Shown one piece after another: positions 7,748 to 13,871 of a stretch of 15,324 bases of DNA. Position numbers and translations under genes: made by a program. How positions within the stretch are numbered: the stretch's first letter is position 1; the number at the start of each line of letters is the position of its first letter. Source of the DNA: Candidatus Cloacimonadota bacterium. GTDB lineage: Bacteria; Cloacimonadota; Cloacimonadia; Cloacimonadales; WRIO01. The notes below the pieces were generated by a model. The model was not told the DNA's origin and ran no database searches. It saw nothing but the letters and a program-made list of their open reading frames with translations. Location of the stretch: assembly GCA_023230175.1 (NCBI GenBank), contig JALNXV010000040.1, positions 1-15,324 on the forward strand. Reading direction: 5' to 3'.

Positions 7748-8597
7748 CAATTACGTCTTGGTTTATGTTGTCAGGAGTTTTTGACCATTCAATGAGTTTT
7801 TTGCCTAAATTGGCAATTTCTTTATGAGGGTCGCTTTTCCAGTCTTTGATAGTTTGATGAGTTAATAATTGAAATTCTTTTTTGGTAGTTTTATTTGTTT
7901 TTGAGTTTAGAGAATGTTTAAGTAGTTTTTTCATTGTAAAAGTAATTATTTTAAGTCTTCTTTCGTTTAAGTTAAGAAGCAATTGTCTTATAAAGGGATA
8001 TGATTCTATTGGTCTGTTTAATGCAACATTAAAAAGGAGAATTGAAATCTTTTTTTGAACTTCATTATATACATCGTCAATATTATTTTTTATGATTTCA
8101 AATATATAATATGGGTCTTTTTCTGTAACTTGTTCCATTCCGTGATAAGCTAATGCTCTTTGTTTTTCAAATTGAGATTTAGTCCATTTAGTCATTTCTT
8201 TTTTCATAATCTCCGGATGTTTTGCCCAAAGTTCAAAAAGAATATGTTCGACTTCCCATGGAGTGTCTTCCCAACTCATATTCAGAAGCGTTATAATTTT
8301 TTCAGGGTCATGATTATATTTTAAGTAATAGTAAAATATTATTGCTGCTCTTACTCCGTAAATTTTATGACCTAACATATCTAATATAATTTGGTCCATT
8401 AAATCGCCATTGGGGAAATCAACAAGTTTTTTCCCAATCAATTCTCTCACGTAATAGTTTGGAGTACTGAGTAGTTTTACTATCTCTTTTTTTGCAGAAT
8501 CAATTTTTCCGTCTGTAATGGATTTGAAAATTTTATTAATTTTAGTTTCATTATCTTTAATATCTTTTAATGCTAATCTTCCCAGATCTTTGTGCAT
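7731..8597 (-). CDS. HEAT-repeat protein, possibly AlkD-like
   Basis: This 288-residue soluble protein is made of paired helices typical of HEAT/ARM repeats, for example the helical units about 34-58, 66-94, 98-125, 126-155 and 160-190. The stretch SWEDTPWEVEHI (108-119) followed by MTKWTKSQFEKQRALAYHGME (135-155) recalls DNA-alkylation-repair proteins of the AlkD type, which are also HEAT-like. The canonical Trp/Asp catalytic arrangement is not clearly present (E115 and E117 lie where Asp would be expected), so glycosylase activity is doubtful and a scaffold role is equally possible. It has a GAGG site 7 nt before the ATG and is the first gene of the minus-strand run. Its last codons overlap the GtrA-family gene. 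No precise function can be assigned. Confidence 0.65.
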   Translation of the reverse strand: MHKDLGRLALKDIKDNETKINKIFKSITDGKIDSAKKEIVKLLSTPNYYVRELIGKKLVDFPNGDLMDQIILDMLGHKIYGVRAAIIFYYYLKYNHDPEKIITLLNMSWEDTPWEVEHILFELWAKHPEIMKKEMTKWTKSQFEKQRALAYHGMEQVTEKDPYYIFEIIKNNIDDVYNEVQKKISILLFNVALNRPIESYPFIRQLLLNLNERRLKIITFTMKKLLKHSLNSKTNKTTKKEFQLLTHQTIKDWKSDPHKEIANLGKKLIEWSKTPDNINQDVIDENMA

Positions 8598-8841
8598 TTA
8601 AATTCCTCACTTTCAGGGTATTAACCCAAATGATTAAATTTTGGTAAAATAGTCAAGCGGAATTTTCTTGCTATTTATATAGTCCTAATTCCAGTAAATT
8701 TGTTATTAAAAATTAGTCAATACTTTTTTTGTTTTTGTAATTTGGATAATATTTTAAAAATAATAAAAGGAAAAAATTTCTGAAGAAATGATATTTTTTT
8801 TATTATCTATTTTTTGATATTTGATTGTCATTAAATTAATT

Positions 8842-8870
8842 ATGCTTATAATAATAAATGGCATAAGCAT
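8842..8870. promoter_or_regulatory. 8-bp inverted repeat overlapping the sigma-54 promoter
   Basis: ATGCTTAT (8842-8849) and ATAAGCAT (8863-8870) form a perfect 8-bp inverted repeat with a 13-nt spacer. The half-site centres are 21 nt apart, two helical turns. The right half lies inside the sigma-54 element, so a dimeric protein bound here would compete with polymerase. Function is inferred from position only. Confidence 0.4.
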
Positions 8871-8874
8871 TGCT
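8859..8874 (+). promoter_or_regulatory. Sigma-54 (RpoN) promoter for flgFGAH
   Basis: TGGCATAAGCATTGCT matches the sigma-54 consensus TGGCAYR-N4-TTGCW at every defined position, with GG (8860-8861) and GC (8872-8873) exactly 10 nt apart. The predicted start is near 8885, giving a very short leader that still contains the GGAGGA ribosome-binding site (8888-8893) before the flgF ATG. Sigma-54 control of middle-class flagellar genes is common, and it implies an enhancer-binding activator coded elsewhere. Confidence 0.82.
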
Positions 8875-8899
8875 TTGATATATAGTCGGAGGAAGAATT

Positions 8900-9622
8900 A
8901 TGATACGAGGAATATATAACAGTTCATCATCAATGCAGTATCTACAAGAAAAAATGGATATTGTTGCAAATAATCTTGCTAATGTTAATACTGCAGGTTT
9001 TAAGAGGAGTGGTGTATTGTTTAATCAACATATGGTTGCAGAGCAAGCAAAGCAACGTAATCAGAATAAAGATCCTTTACCGGAAGGGAATATAATTTCA
9101 TATATAGAAAATACTCAAGGGGCTGTTAAAGAAACCGGGAATCCTTTGGATTTATCTTTAACAGGAAAAGGTTTTTTTAGTATTCAAACTCCGGAAGGAA
9201 AAGCTTGGACTCGTGATGGTTCTTTCACATTAGACTCAATGGGTTACATAACAACAATGAATGGTGATTATTTAATGGGTGATTATGGCCCAATTCAAGT
9301 AAATGGAGAAAAATTTTCTATTAGCGATAATGGAGATGTTATGGTAGACAATAATGTAGTAAATAAAATAAAGATAGAAAATTTTGATTTAAATGATGTA
9401 GTTCAGATTGGCGATAATTTGTTAAAATCAAAGGATGACAATCTTCAATTAGTTAAATCAGATGCTTTAGTTAAACAAGGCTATCTTGAAATTTCTAATG
9501 TTTCAATAGTCAAGGAAATGGTAGAAATGATTGCTCTTCACAGGCAATTTCAAGCCAATGAAAAGGCTATAAAGACAAATGATGAAGCTCTTAATAAAGC
9601 AGTTAATAATATAGCGAGATAA
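8900..9622 (+). CDS. flgF: Flagellar basal-body rod protein FlgF
   Basis: FlgF is a proximal rod component of the flagellar basal body, exported by the flagellar type III system. The 240-residue protein has the N-terminal rod motif NNLANVNTAGFKR (24-36), a middle block with TGKGFFSIQTPEGKAWTRDGSF (about 91-112), and the C-terminal EMVEMIALHRQFQANEKAI.T.DE.L motif shared by rod and hook proteins, which forms coiled-coil contacts. It is the first of two adjacent paralogues and is shorter and more divergent than the second, as FlgF usually is beside FlgG. GGAGGA precedes the ATG, and the sigma-54 promoter lies directly upstream. flgG follows after 9 nt. Confidence 0.92.
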   Translation: MIRGIYNSSSSMQYLQEKMDIVANNLANVNTAGFKRSGVLFNQHMVAEQAKQRNQNKDPLPEGNIISYIENTQGAVKETGNPLDLSLTGKGFFSIQTPEGKAWTRDGSFTLDSMGYITTMNGDYLMGDYGPIQVNGEKFSISDNGDVMVDNNVVNKIKIENFDLNDVVQIGDNLLKSKDDNLQLVKSDALVKQGYLEISNVSIVKEMVEMIALHRQFQANEKAIKTNDEALNKAVNNIAR

Positions 9623-9631
9623 GGAGATAAA

Positions 9632-10420
9632 ATGATACGTTCATTATATACCGGAGCGACAGGAATGAATGCTCAACAAATGAATATTGATAACATTTCA
9701 CACAATTTATCTAATGTTAATACGACCGGATTTAAAAAATCTCAGATACAGTTTCAGGATTTATTGTATCAAACTATCGATGAAGCCGGTACACTTACTT
9801 CAAGTATGACTTCACGTCCGGTAGAATTGACTATTGGTTCCGGTGTAAAGCCTGTTTCAACTTTTAAAGTATTTACTCAAGGTAATTTTGAAAATACCGG
9901 AAATCCTTTAGATATGGCGATTGATGGTGATGGATTTTTTCAAATCAGAAGAGGAGATGGAGAAATATTTTATACTCGGACAGGGTCATTTAGAGTCAAT
10001 GATAATGGTGAGATAGTAAATCCCGAAGGTTATTATTTAGATCCTGATATTACATTACCTGCAGATACTGAAGCAATTAGTATTTCTCCGGACGGAATTA
10101 TTATGGCAAAACTTTACAATGAAGTAAATGCTATTGAGGTAGGACAAGTTGAGTTAGCAAGATTTATAAACCCTGCCGGTTTGAAAAGTGTTGGAGGCAA
10201 TAGATATCAAGAAACTATGGCTTCCGGACAAGCAATGACCGGTACTCCGGGTGAATTTGATATGGGTAGTATTCAACAGCGATATTTAGAAACCAGTAAT
10301 GTAGAAATTGTTGAAGAAATGGTTAATATGATTATTGCTCAAAGAGGTTATGAAGTTAATTCTAAATCAGTTAGAACTTCAGATACAATGTTAGAAATGG
10401 CGATTAATCTTAAGAGGTAA
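9632..10420 (+). CDS. flgG: Flagellar distal rod protein FlgG
   Basis: FlgG forms the distal rod that passes through the P and L rings. The 262-residue length is the canonical FlgG length. Features are MIRSLYTGATGM at the start, NISHNLSNVNTTGFKKS (21-37), a GNPLDMAIDGDGFFQI block (about 90-105), GSIQQRYLETSNVEIVEEM near 212-230 and the C-terminal MIIAQRGYEVNSK..RTSD.ML motif, a very close match to FlgG from many phyla. A clear AAGGAG ribosome-binding site lies 7 nt before the ATG. The stop codon directly abuts the flgA start, so the operon is translated continuously. Confidence 0.96.
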   Translation: MIRSLYTGATGMNAQQMNIDNISHNLSNVNTTGFKKSQIQFQDLLYQTIDEAGTLTSSMTSRPVELTIGSGVKPVSTFKVFTQGNFENTGNPLDMAIDGDGFFQIRRGDGEIFYTRTGSFRVNDNGEIVNPEGYYLDPDITLPADTEAISISPDGIIMAKLYNEVNAIEVGQVELARFINPAGLKSVGGNRYQETMASGQAMTGTPGEFDMGSIQQRYLETSNVEIVEEMVNMIIAQRGYEVNSKSVRTSDTMLEMAINLKR

Positions 10421-11368
10421 ATGATGAAAAAAGGTATTTTGATCTCAATATTCATAATGTTGACTTTTATTAACATACATACATTAAATATAACTTTAAA
10501 GAAGGTTGCCATTATAGAAAATGAAAAGATTACCTTAGCAGACCTAACAGAGACATTTGAAGGTGACAGGAATGATTATCTGAAAATTCATCAAGTAATT
10601 ATCGCAGAATTGCCTTATGAATCAAGAATACTTAATATCCAAAGTCGTCAAGTTTTGCAAAAGATAAAACTTTTTAATCCTGATGTTGATATTAAAGTAA
10701 ACTCTATTGTTACGGCTGTTAGGTGGAATAAACTTAATTTAAGTTCATCATATATTCAAGAAAAAACAAAATCTTATTTACAGAACTATTATTCTTTAAG
10801 TGATAAAGCAGAAATAAAAATTATAAATAATCCTACAGTAGAAGTCCCTTCAAATAATATAGATTTAAGATTTAAAATCCAATCTTCTTTAAAAAATCAA
10901 AATTATGTTAGAATGGATACTGAAGTTTTTTATGAAAATAAAAGAGTTAATTATTTTAATTTGATAGTTTCTATTGAAGACTATATAGATGTATTTCAAG
11001 CAACAAAAAATATTAAACGAAATGAAAATATTAAAAATGACGACTTATTAACAGTAGCAATTTTGACAAATATAAATCACGATTATCATAATCAATTGGA
11101 GTTCAATCAAGATTATGTAGCAAAAAGAATAATTCGTAAAGGTTCTATATTGAAAAAAAGCGATATAATCACAGCACCATCCGTCAGTAGAAATGATTTA
11201 GTTACTGTTTTAATTAAGACTGTTTCTATGCAAATGTCATATCAAGCACTTGCAAAAAACAATGGATGGATTGGTGATAAAATTATGTTACAAAATCCTG
11301 ATTCAAAAAAATTGTTTTATGCCGAAGTTGTAGAAAAAAATAAAGTATTAATAGATTTGGAGGATTAA
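10421..11368 (+). CDS. flgA: Flagellar P-ring chaperone FlgA
   Basis: FlgA is a periplasmic chaperone that helps assemble the FlgI P-ring around the rod. Residues 1-21 are a signal peptide (MMKKG then a hydrophobic core). The C-terminal half carries the SAF/FlgA domain: DYIDVFQATKNIKRNENI (187-204) with DDLL, then VAKRIIRKGSILKKSDI (233-249), and the terminal beta segment GDKIMLQNPDSKK (285-297) and AEVVE. At 315 residues it is longer than the E. coli protein (about 220), owing to an N-terminal domain that I cannot identify beyond FlgA-like. The start may be the second ATG (10424): AAGAGG at 10412-10417 is only 3 nt from the first ATG but 6 nt from the second. It sits between flgG and flgH with no gaps. 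Confidence 0.88.
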   Translation: MMKKGILISIFIMLTFINIHTLNITLKKVAIIENEKITLADLTETFEGDRNDYLKIHQVIIAELPYESRILNIQSRQVLQKIKLFNPDVDIKVNSIVTAVRWNKLNLSSSYIQEKTKSYLQNYYSLSDKAEIKIINNPTVEVPSNNIDLRFKIQSSLKNQNYVRMDTEVFYENKRVNYFNLIVSIEDYIDVFQATKNIKRNENIKNDDLLTVAILTNINHDYHNQLEFNQDYVAKRIIRKGSILKKSDIITAPSVSRNDLVTVLIKTVSMQMSYQALAKNNGWIGDKIMLQNPDSKKLFYAEVVEKNKVLIDLED

Positions 11369-11956
11369 ATGCAGAAGATTTTAAAATTTAATTTAAAACA
11401 TGTAGCATTATCAATTTTTTTATTGATAAGTGTTTCATTTTTAAATGCAAGTTTTTATACGTCATTATATTCAGACCATAAAAGTTTTTCTATAGGGGAC
11501 ATTTTGACAGTTAATATTTCTGAGACAAGTAAAGCCAGTAGTTCTTCACAGTCAAATACTGAAAGAAGTTTGAGTACAAATATGAATATACAAGCCGGAC
11601 AAGGTCCATTAGATTTTATTCCTTTATCCGGTATGGGAGGATCTTCTTCTAATAATTTTAAAGGTGATGCTAATACTTCGAGAGATGCCAGTTTATCCGC
11701 TAAAATGACAGTGTCTATAGTAGATATTGATTCCAATGGAAATCTGATGATTAAAGGTTCTCGAGTAGTAACAATAAATGGGGAAGATGAGATAACTACC
11801 CTTGAAGGTGTTGTACGTTCACAGGATGTTGGGGCAGATAATACTATCTATTCTCATAATATAGCAGATGCTAAGATTTCATACAAAGGTAAAGGTGCAG
11901 TTAATGAAGGTAGTCGTGTTGGGCTAATTTCAAGAATTTTTAACTTTATCTTTTAA
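11369..11956 (+). CDS. flgH: Flagellar L-ring protein FlgH, no lipobox
   Basis: FlgH forms the L-ring in the outer membrane, so this gene implies a diderm envelope. The family blocks are LYSDHKSFSIGDILTVNISETSKASSS (33-59, split by normal variation), the VVTINGEDE region, LEGVVRSQDVGADNTIYS and the ending ADAKISYKGKGAV...RVGLISRIFNFIF. Residues 1-28 are a signal sequence (hydrophobic 11-25, FLNA) pointing to signal-peptidase-I cleavage near A27-S28. Typical FlgH is a lipoprotein, but no cysteine is present in this region, so the lipid anchor seems missing. At 195 residues it is slightly short for the family. GGAGG lies upstream inside the end of flgA. It is the last flagellar gene here; flgI, which often follows, is absent. 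Confidence 0.92.
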   Translation: MQKILKFNLKHVALSIFLLISVSFLNASFYTSLYSDHKSFSIGDILTVNISETSKASSSSQSNTERSLSTNMNIQAGQGPLDFIPLSGMGGSSSNNFKGDANTSRDASLSAKMTVSIVDIDSNGNLMIKGSRVVTINGEDEITTLEGVVRSQDVGADNTIYSHNIADAKISYKGKGAVNEGSRVGLISRIFNFIF

Positions 11957-11975
11957 GGTTTATAATAATTATGTT

Positions 11976-11997
11976 GTGCGAGCATCCTTGCTTGCAC
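11976..11997 (+). repeat. Hairpin repeat family A, copy 1
   Basis: A 22-nt near-perfect hairpin: arm GTGCGAGCA, loop TCCT, arm TGCTTGCAC, 9 pairs with one G-T. The same 25-nt word (adding GTT in front) recurs unchanged at 12037-12061. It lies 19 nt past the flgH stop and could also help end that transcript. Confidence 0.85.
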
Positions 11998-12005
11998 TTG
12001 TTTTG

Positions 12006-12026
12006 CTACAAGCTAGAAGCTTGTAG
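12006..12026 (+). repeat. Hairpin repeat family B, copy 1
   Basis: A perfect 9-bp stem, CTACAAGCT and AGCTTGTAG, around the loop AGA. It lies between two family A hairpins. A variant lies at 12101-12121, and half-arms flank the larger element at 13620-13844. Confidence 0.85.
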
Positions 12027-12039
12027 AACATTTGACGTT

Positions 12040-12061
12040 GTGCGAGCATCCTTGCTTGCAC
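12040..12061 (+). repeat. Hairpin repeat family A, copy 2
   Basis: Identical over 25 nt (12037-12061) to copy 1, 64 nt downstream of it. Identity over this length, in neutral-looking DNA, suggests recent duplication or active homogenisation. Confidence 0.85.
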
Positions 12062-12100
12062 CTAAAGCCTTAAACGGTATATAATTTTTATGTTATGAAA

Positions 12101-12121
12101 CTACAAGCAGAAAACTTGTAG
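12101..12121 (+). repeat. Hairpin repeat family B, copy 2 (variant)
   Basis: Arms CTACAAG and CTTGTAG pair over 7 bp around the loop CAGAAAA. It differs from copy 1 mainly in the loop and inner stem. It follows family A copy 2 by 39 nt, the same A-to-B gap as in the 13557-13627 pair. Confidence 0.75.
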
Positions 12122-12150
12122 AGGCTTTTTGACATTTTGAAAAAGCCTCT
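12120..12150. terminator. Possible bidirectional terminator between flgH and the flavoprotein gene
   Basis: A perfect 11-bp stem (AGAGGCTTTTT at 12120-12130, AAAAAGCCTCT at 12140-12150) has a 9-nt loop. It lies between convergent genes, as a shared terminator would. Neither side has a strong T-run directly after the stem, so this call is moderate. An upstream AAAGCCT (12064-12070) could pair with the same AGGCTTT. Confidence 0.45.
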
Positions 12151-12204
12151 TCCAATTTATAAGAAACTTATTAATTTTTATTCTTTTAGTTAAGGCGTAA
12201 ATTA

Positions 12205-12221
12205 TGCAAACAAGAATGCTC
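12205..12221 (-). repeat. Degenerate family A copy, inverted
   Basis: On the minus strand this reads GAGCATTCTTGTTTGCA, which matches the core of family A with T-for-C changes like those in the copy at 13557-13580. It is framed by ATTATG (12201-12206) and CATAAT (12228-12233), a further 6-bp inverted repeat. Confidence 0.6.
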
Positions 12222-12256
12222 TCCAAACATAATTAATCTACAACCATTAAACAAAA

Positions 12257-13345
12257 TTATGAATTTTGATATTCAAGAGCTAATTCGTCAATAAGCTCTT
12301 TAACCGAGATAATTTTATTGATTTTGTAAGCGTTTTCACCTGCAAAAGCAAATCCGTCATTGAGGTTTCCTTTTTGAGCATTTAGTAAAGCTTTAGCTAT
12401 GCAGTAATGAGAGTGTTCAAAATCACAAGTTTTTAAGCATTTCCATGGGCAAGTAAAAGGTTTTTCAATGCCATTGGAAACATCTGTTAAAAATTGATTC
12501 TTAACGGCTCTTCCGGGTAGTCCGAGAGGACTTTTGATTATTACAATATCTTCTTCTTTTGCATTAATATACATTTTTTTAAAGTCAATATGTGCATCAC
12601 ATTCATTAGTAGCGACAAACCGAGTTCCCATTTGTACTCCGTCAGCTCCAAGTTTAATGAATTTCTTTATATCAGCTCCGGTAAATATACCACCACCGGC
12701 AATTAGAGGTATTTTTTTCTGATATTTCTTTTCTAAATCATTAATAGTTGATTTGACTTCAACAACTAAGTTTTCTAACGAAAATGCGGGGTTAAAAATT
12801 TGTTCTAATTTAAATCCTAAATGTCCTCCGGCTTTTGGTCCCTCTACGACAATCACGTCAGGTATTTTGTTAAATTTATCAGCCCAATGCTGAACTAAGA
12901 GTTTGGCGGCACGAGCAGAAGATACAATCATACCTACTTTTGTTTTTGATTTATTTAAGTATTCCGGGGTTAAAGTGTCCGGTAATTTTAATGGTAAGCC
13001 GGCTCCAAGAAAAACTATATCAATTTGTTCTTTAAAAGCTGTCAATAAAATCTCATTATAATTTGATAATGCAACCATTACATTTAATCCGATAATGCCT
13101 TTACTTTGGCTTTTAGCTTTTCTGATTTCTTCAATTAATAATTTGATATTTGTATCTTTATAATTTTCATTATTGTTAAAATTTAAAGCTCCAATTCCAA
13201 CTGCTGAAATTACGCCAATACCTCCTTGGTTTGCAACAGCTGATGCTAACCCGGATAAAGATACTCCAACACCCATACCACCTTGTATGATTGGAACTTT
13301 TGCAATTAAATCACCTATATGTAATTCAGGTAAAATACTTTTCAT
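12257..13345 (-). CDS. Nitronate monooxygenase/FabK-type flavoprotein with Cys cluster
   Basis: This 362-residue TIM-barrel flavoprotein belongs to the 2-nitropropane dioxygenase-like family (PF03060), which includes nitronate monooxygenases and the FabK enoyl-ACP reductases. FMN-site features are PIIQGGMGVGVS (18-29), EGPKAGGHLGF (168-178) with the family histidine H175, AGGGIFTGADI (216-226), and GVQMGTRFVATNE (236-248). The C-terminal part has C299, C303, C307 and C315 (CX3CX3CX7C) within PFTCPWKCLKTC, a feature I recall from homologues in anaerobes; an iron-sulphur or zinc site is plausible. In a fermenter a fatty-acid enoyl reductase role is reasonable, but the sequence cannot separate this from a nitronate enzyme. 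An AAGGAG site precedes the ATG. It converges on flgH, and nothing else appears in its transcript. Confidence 0.85.
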   Translation of the reverse strand: MKSILPELHIGDLIAKVPIIQGGMGVGVSLSGLASAVANQGGIGVISAVGIGALNFNNNENYKDTNIKLLIEEIRKAKSQSKGIIGLNVMVALSNYNEILLTAFKEQIDIVFLGAGLPLKLPDTLTPEYLNKSKTKVGMIVSSARAAKLLVQHWADKFNKIPDVIVVEGPKAGGHLGFKLEQIFNPAFSLENLVVEVKSTINDLEKKYQKKIPLIAGGGIFTGADIKKFIKLGADGVQMGTRFVATNECDAHIDFKKMYINAKEEDIVIIKSPLGLPGRAVKNQFLTDVSNGIEKPFTCPWKCLKTCDFEHSHYCIAKALLNAQKGNLNDGFAFAGENAYKINKIISVKELIDELALEYQNS

Positions 13346-13556
13346 CGATAACTCCTTATGCTAAAAAAACGGAAGTTAAATATACTCTACCTTAATTTTA
13401 TGCGAACCCCTACAGTTAACTAAAGTTTTTTTATTAATAATTACAAATTTAAATAATATCAATATACTGTCAATGCTTATTTACTATAATTAGTGATAAT
13501 TTGCTATTTGATAATGTATAAATTTAAGTTATACTAGTAAAGATTGATTAATTACC

Positions 13557-13580
13557 TTGCACGAGTATTCTTGTTTGCAC
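13557..13580 (+). repeat. Hairpin repeat family A, diverged copy
   Basis: TTGCACGAGTATTC followed by TTGTTTGCAC aligns to the family A consensus with a handful of changes, mostly C-to-T and G-to-A, the transitions expected from decay. A half B arm follows 40 nt on. Confidence 0.7.
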
Positions 13581-13619
13581 TTAAAATATTTTAATAAAAA
13601 AATATCAATTAGTACTTAT

Positions 13620-13844
13620 CTTACAAGATAGAAGAGGCTGTCTAATGTTCACGATTGTAAACAAAATTTCAAAGAAATTTTGTCATCCTGAGCGTAAGCG
13701 AAGGAACTCCTTGATTTTTTTAAGTGTTACAAATCAATAAGATGAGATCCTTCACTGCGTTCAGGATGATAGACTGGACGAGCCTTCCAGTTTCCAGTTT
13801 GAATCGTTTTCTGTATTTTTAGACAGCCCGTATAAACTTGTAGG
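13620..13844. repeat. Nested palindromic MITE-like element inside a B repeat
   Basis: Four inverted pairs are nested in order. Outermost are B-type half arms CTTACAAG (13620-13627) and CTTGTAGG (13837-13844). Next are GGCTGTCTAA (13636-13645) and TTAGACAGCC (13819-13828), 10 of 10. Then ACGATT (13651-13656) and AATCGT (13802-13807). Innermost is the large stem at 13683-13769. A separate perfect 10-bp hairpin, ACAAAATTTC with GAAATTTTGT, lies at 13661-13683. There is no open reading frame, so if it is mobile it needs a transposase from elsewhere. Its terminal 10-bp repeats look like those of a miniature inverted-repeat transposable element. Target-site duplication is not clear. Confidence 0.65.
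13683..13769. repeat. Large imperfect stem-loop, TCATCCTGAGCG type
   Basis: The left arm (TCATCCTGAGCGTAAGCG, AAGGAACTC; 13683-13709) pairs with the right arm (GAGATCCTTC, GTTCAGGATGA; 13744-13769), and TTGATTT (13711-13717) pairs with AAATCAA (13731-13737). The loop is about 13 nt. I remember TCATCCTGAGCG...GAAGGA words as intergenic palindromes in many unrelated bacteria, but this recollection is not checked. G+C is higher here than in the surroundings, which fits an imported repeat. Confidence 0.7.
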
Positions 13845-13871
13845 ATAATATTTGATATTATTCAATAGCTA

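Larger units (their letters stand above)
8598..8899. other. Divergent intergenic region
   Basis: These 302 very AT-rich bases separate the minus-strand isp/glmS run from the plus-strand flagellar operon. The right end holds the sigma-54 promoter and inverted repeat listed separately. An AT-only imperfect hairpin spans about 8761-8805 (TAATAAAA with TTTTATTA). I see no convincing sigma-70 promoter for the HEAT-repeat gene: TTGACT-like words occur on the minus strand near 8657 and 8721, but without a matching -10 box at correct spacing. No coding sequence is apparent. Confidence 0.6.
13346..13871. other. Repeat-rich intergenic region
   Basis: These 526 bases between the flavoprotein gene and ackA contain no credible coding sequence. 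The left 200 bases are plain AT-rich DNA that should hold the flavoprotein promoter; a TATATT box (minus strand, near 13378) has only a weak -35 partner. The rest is a family A repeat at 13557-13580 and the nested palindromic element at 13620-13844. The palindromes directly follow ackA in its direction of transcription and may end its transcript. Confidence 0.65.

Noticed and set aside
11455..11736. Minus-strand open frame inside flgH
   Set aside because: Shadow of flgH; no start signal.
12534..12722. Plus-strand frame antisense to the flavoprotein gene
   Set aside because: Shadow frame with no independent support.
13661..13683. Perfect 10-bp hairpin as a stand-alone terminator for ackA
   Set aside because: It is A/T-rich, lies 190 nt past the stop, and is better explained as part of the nested palindromic element.
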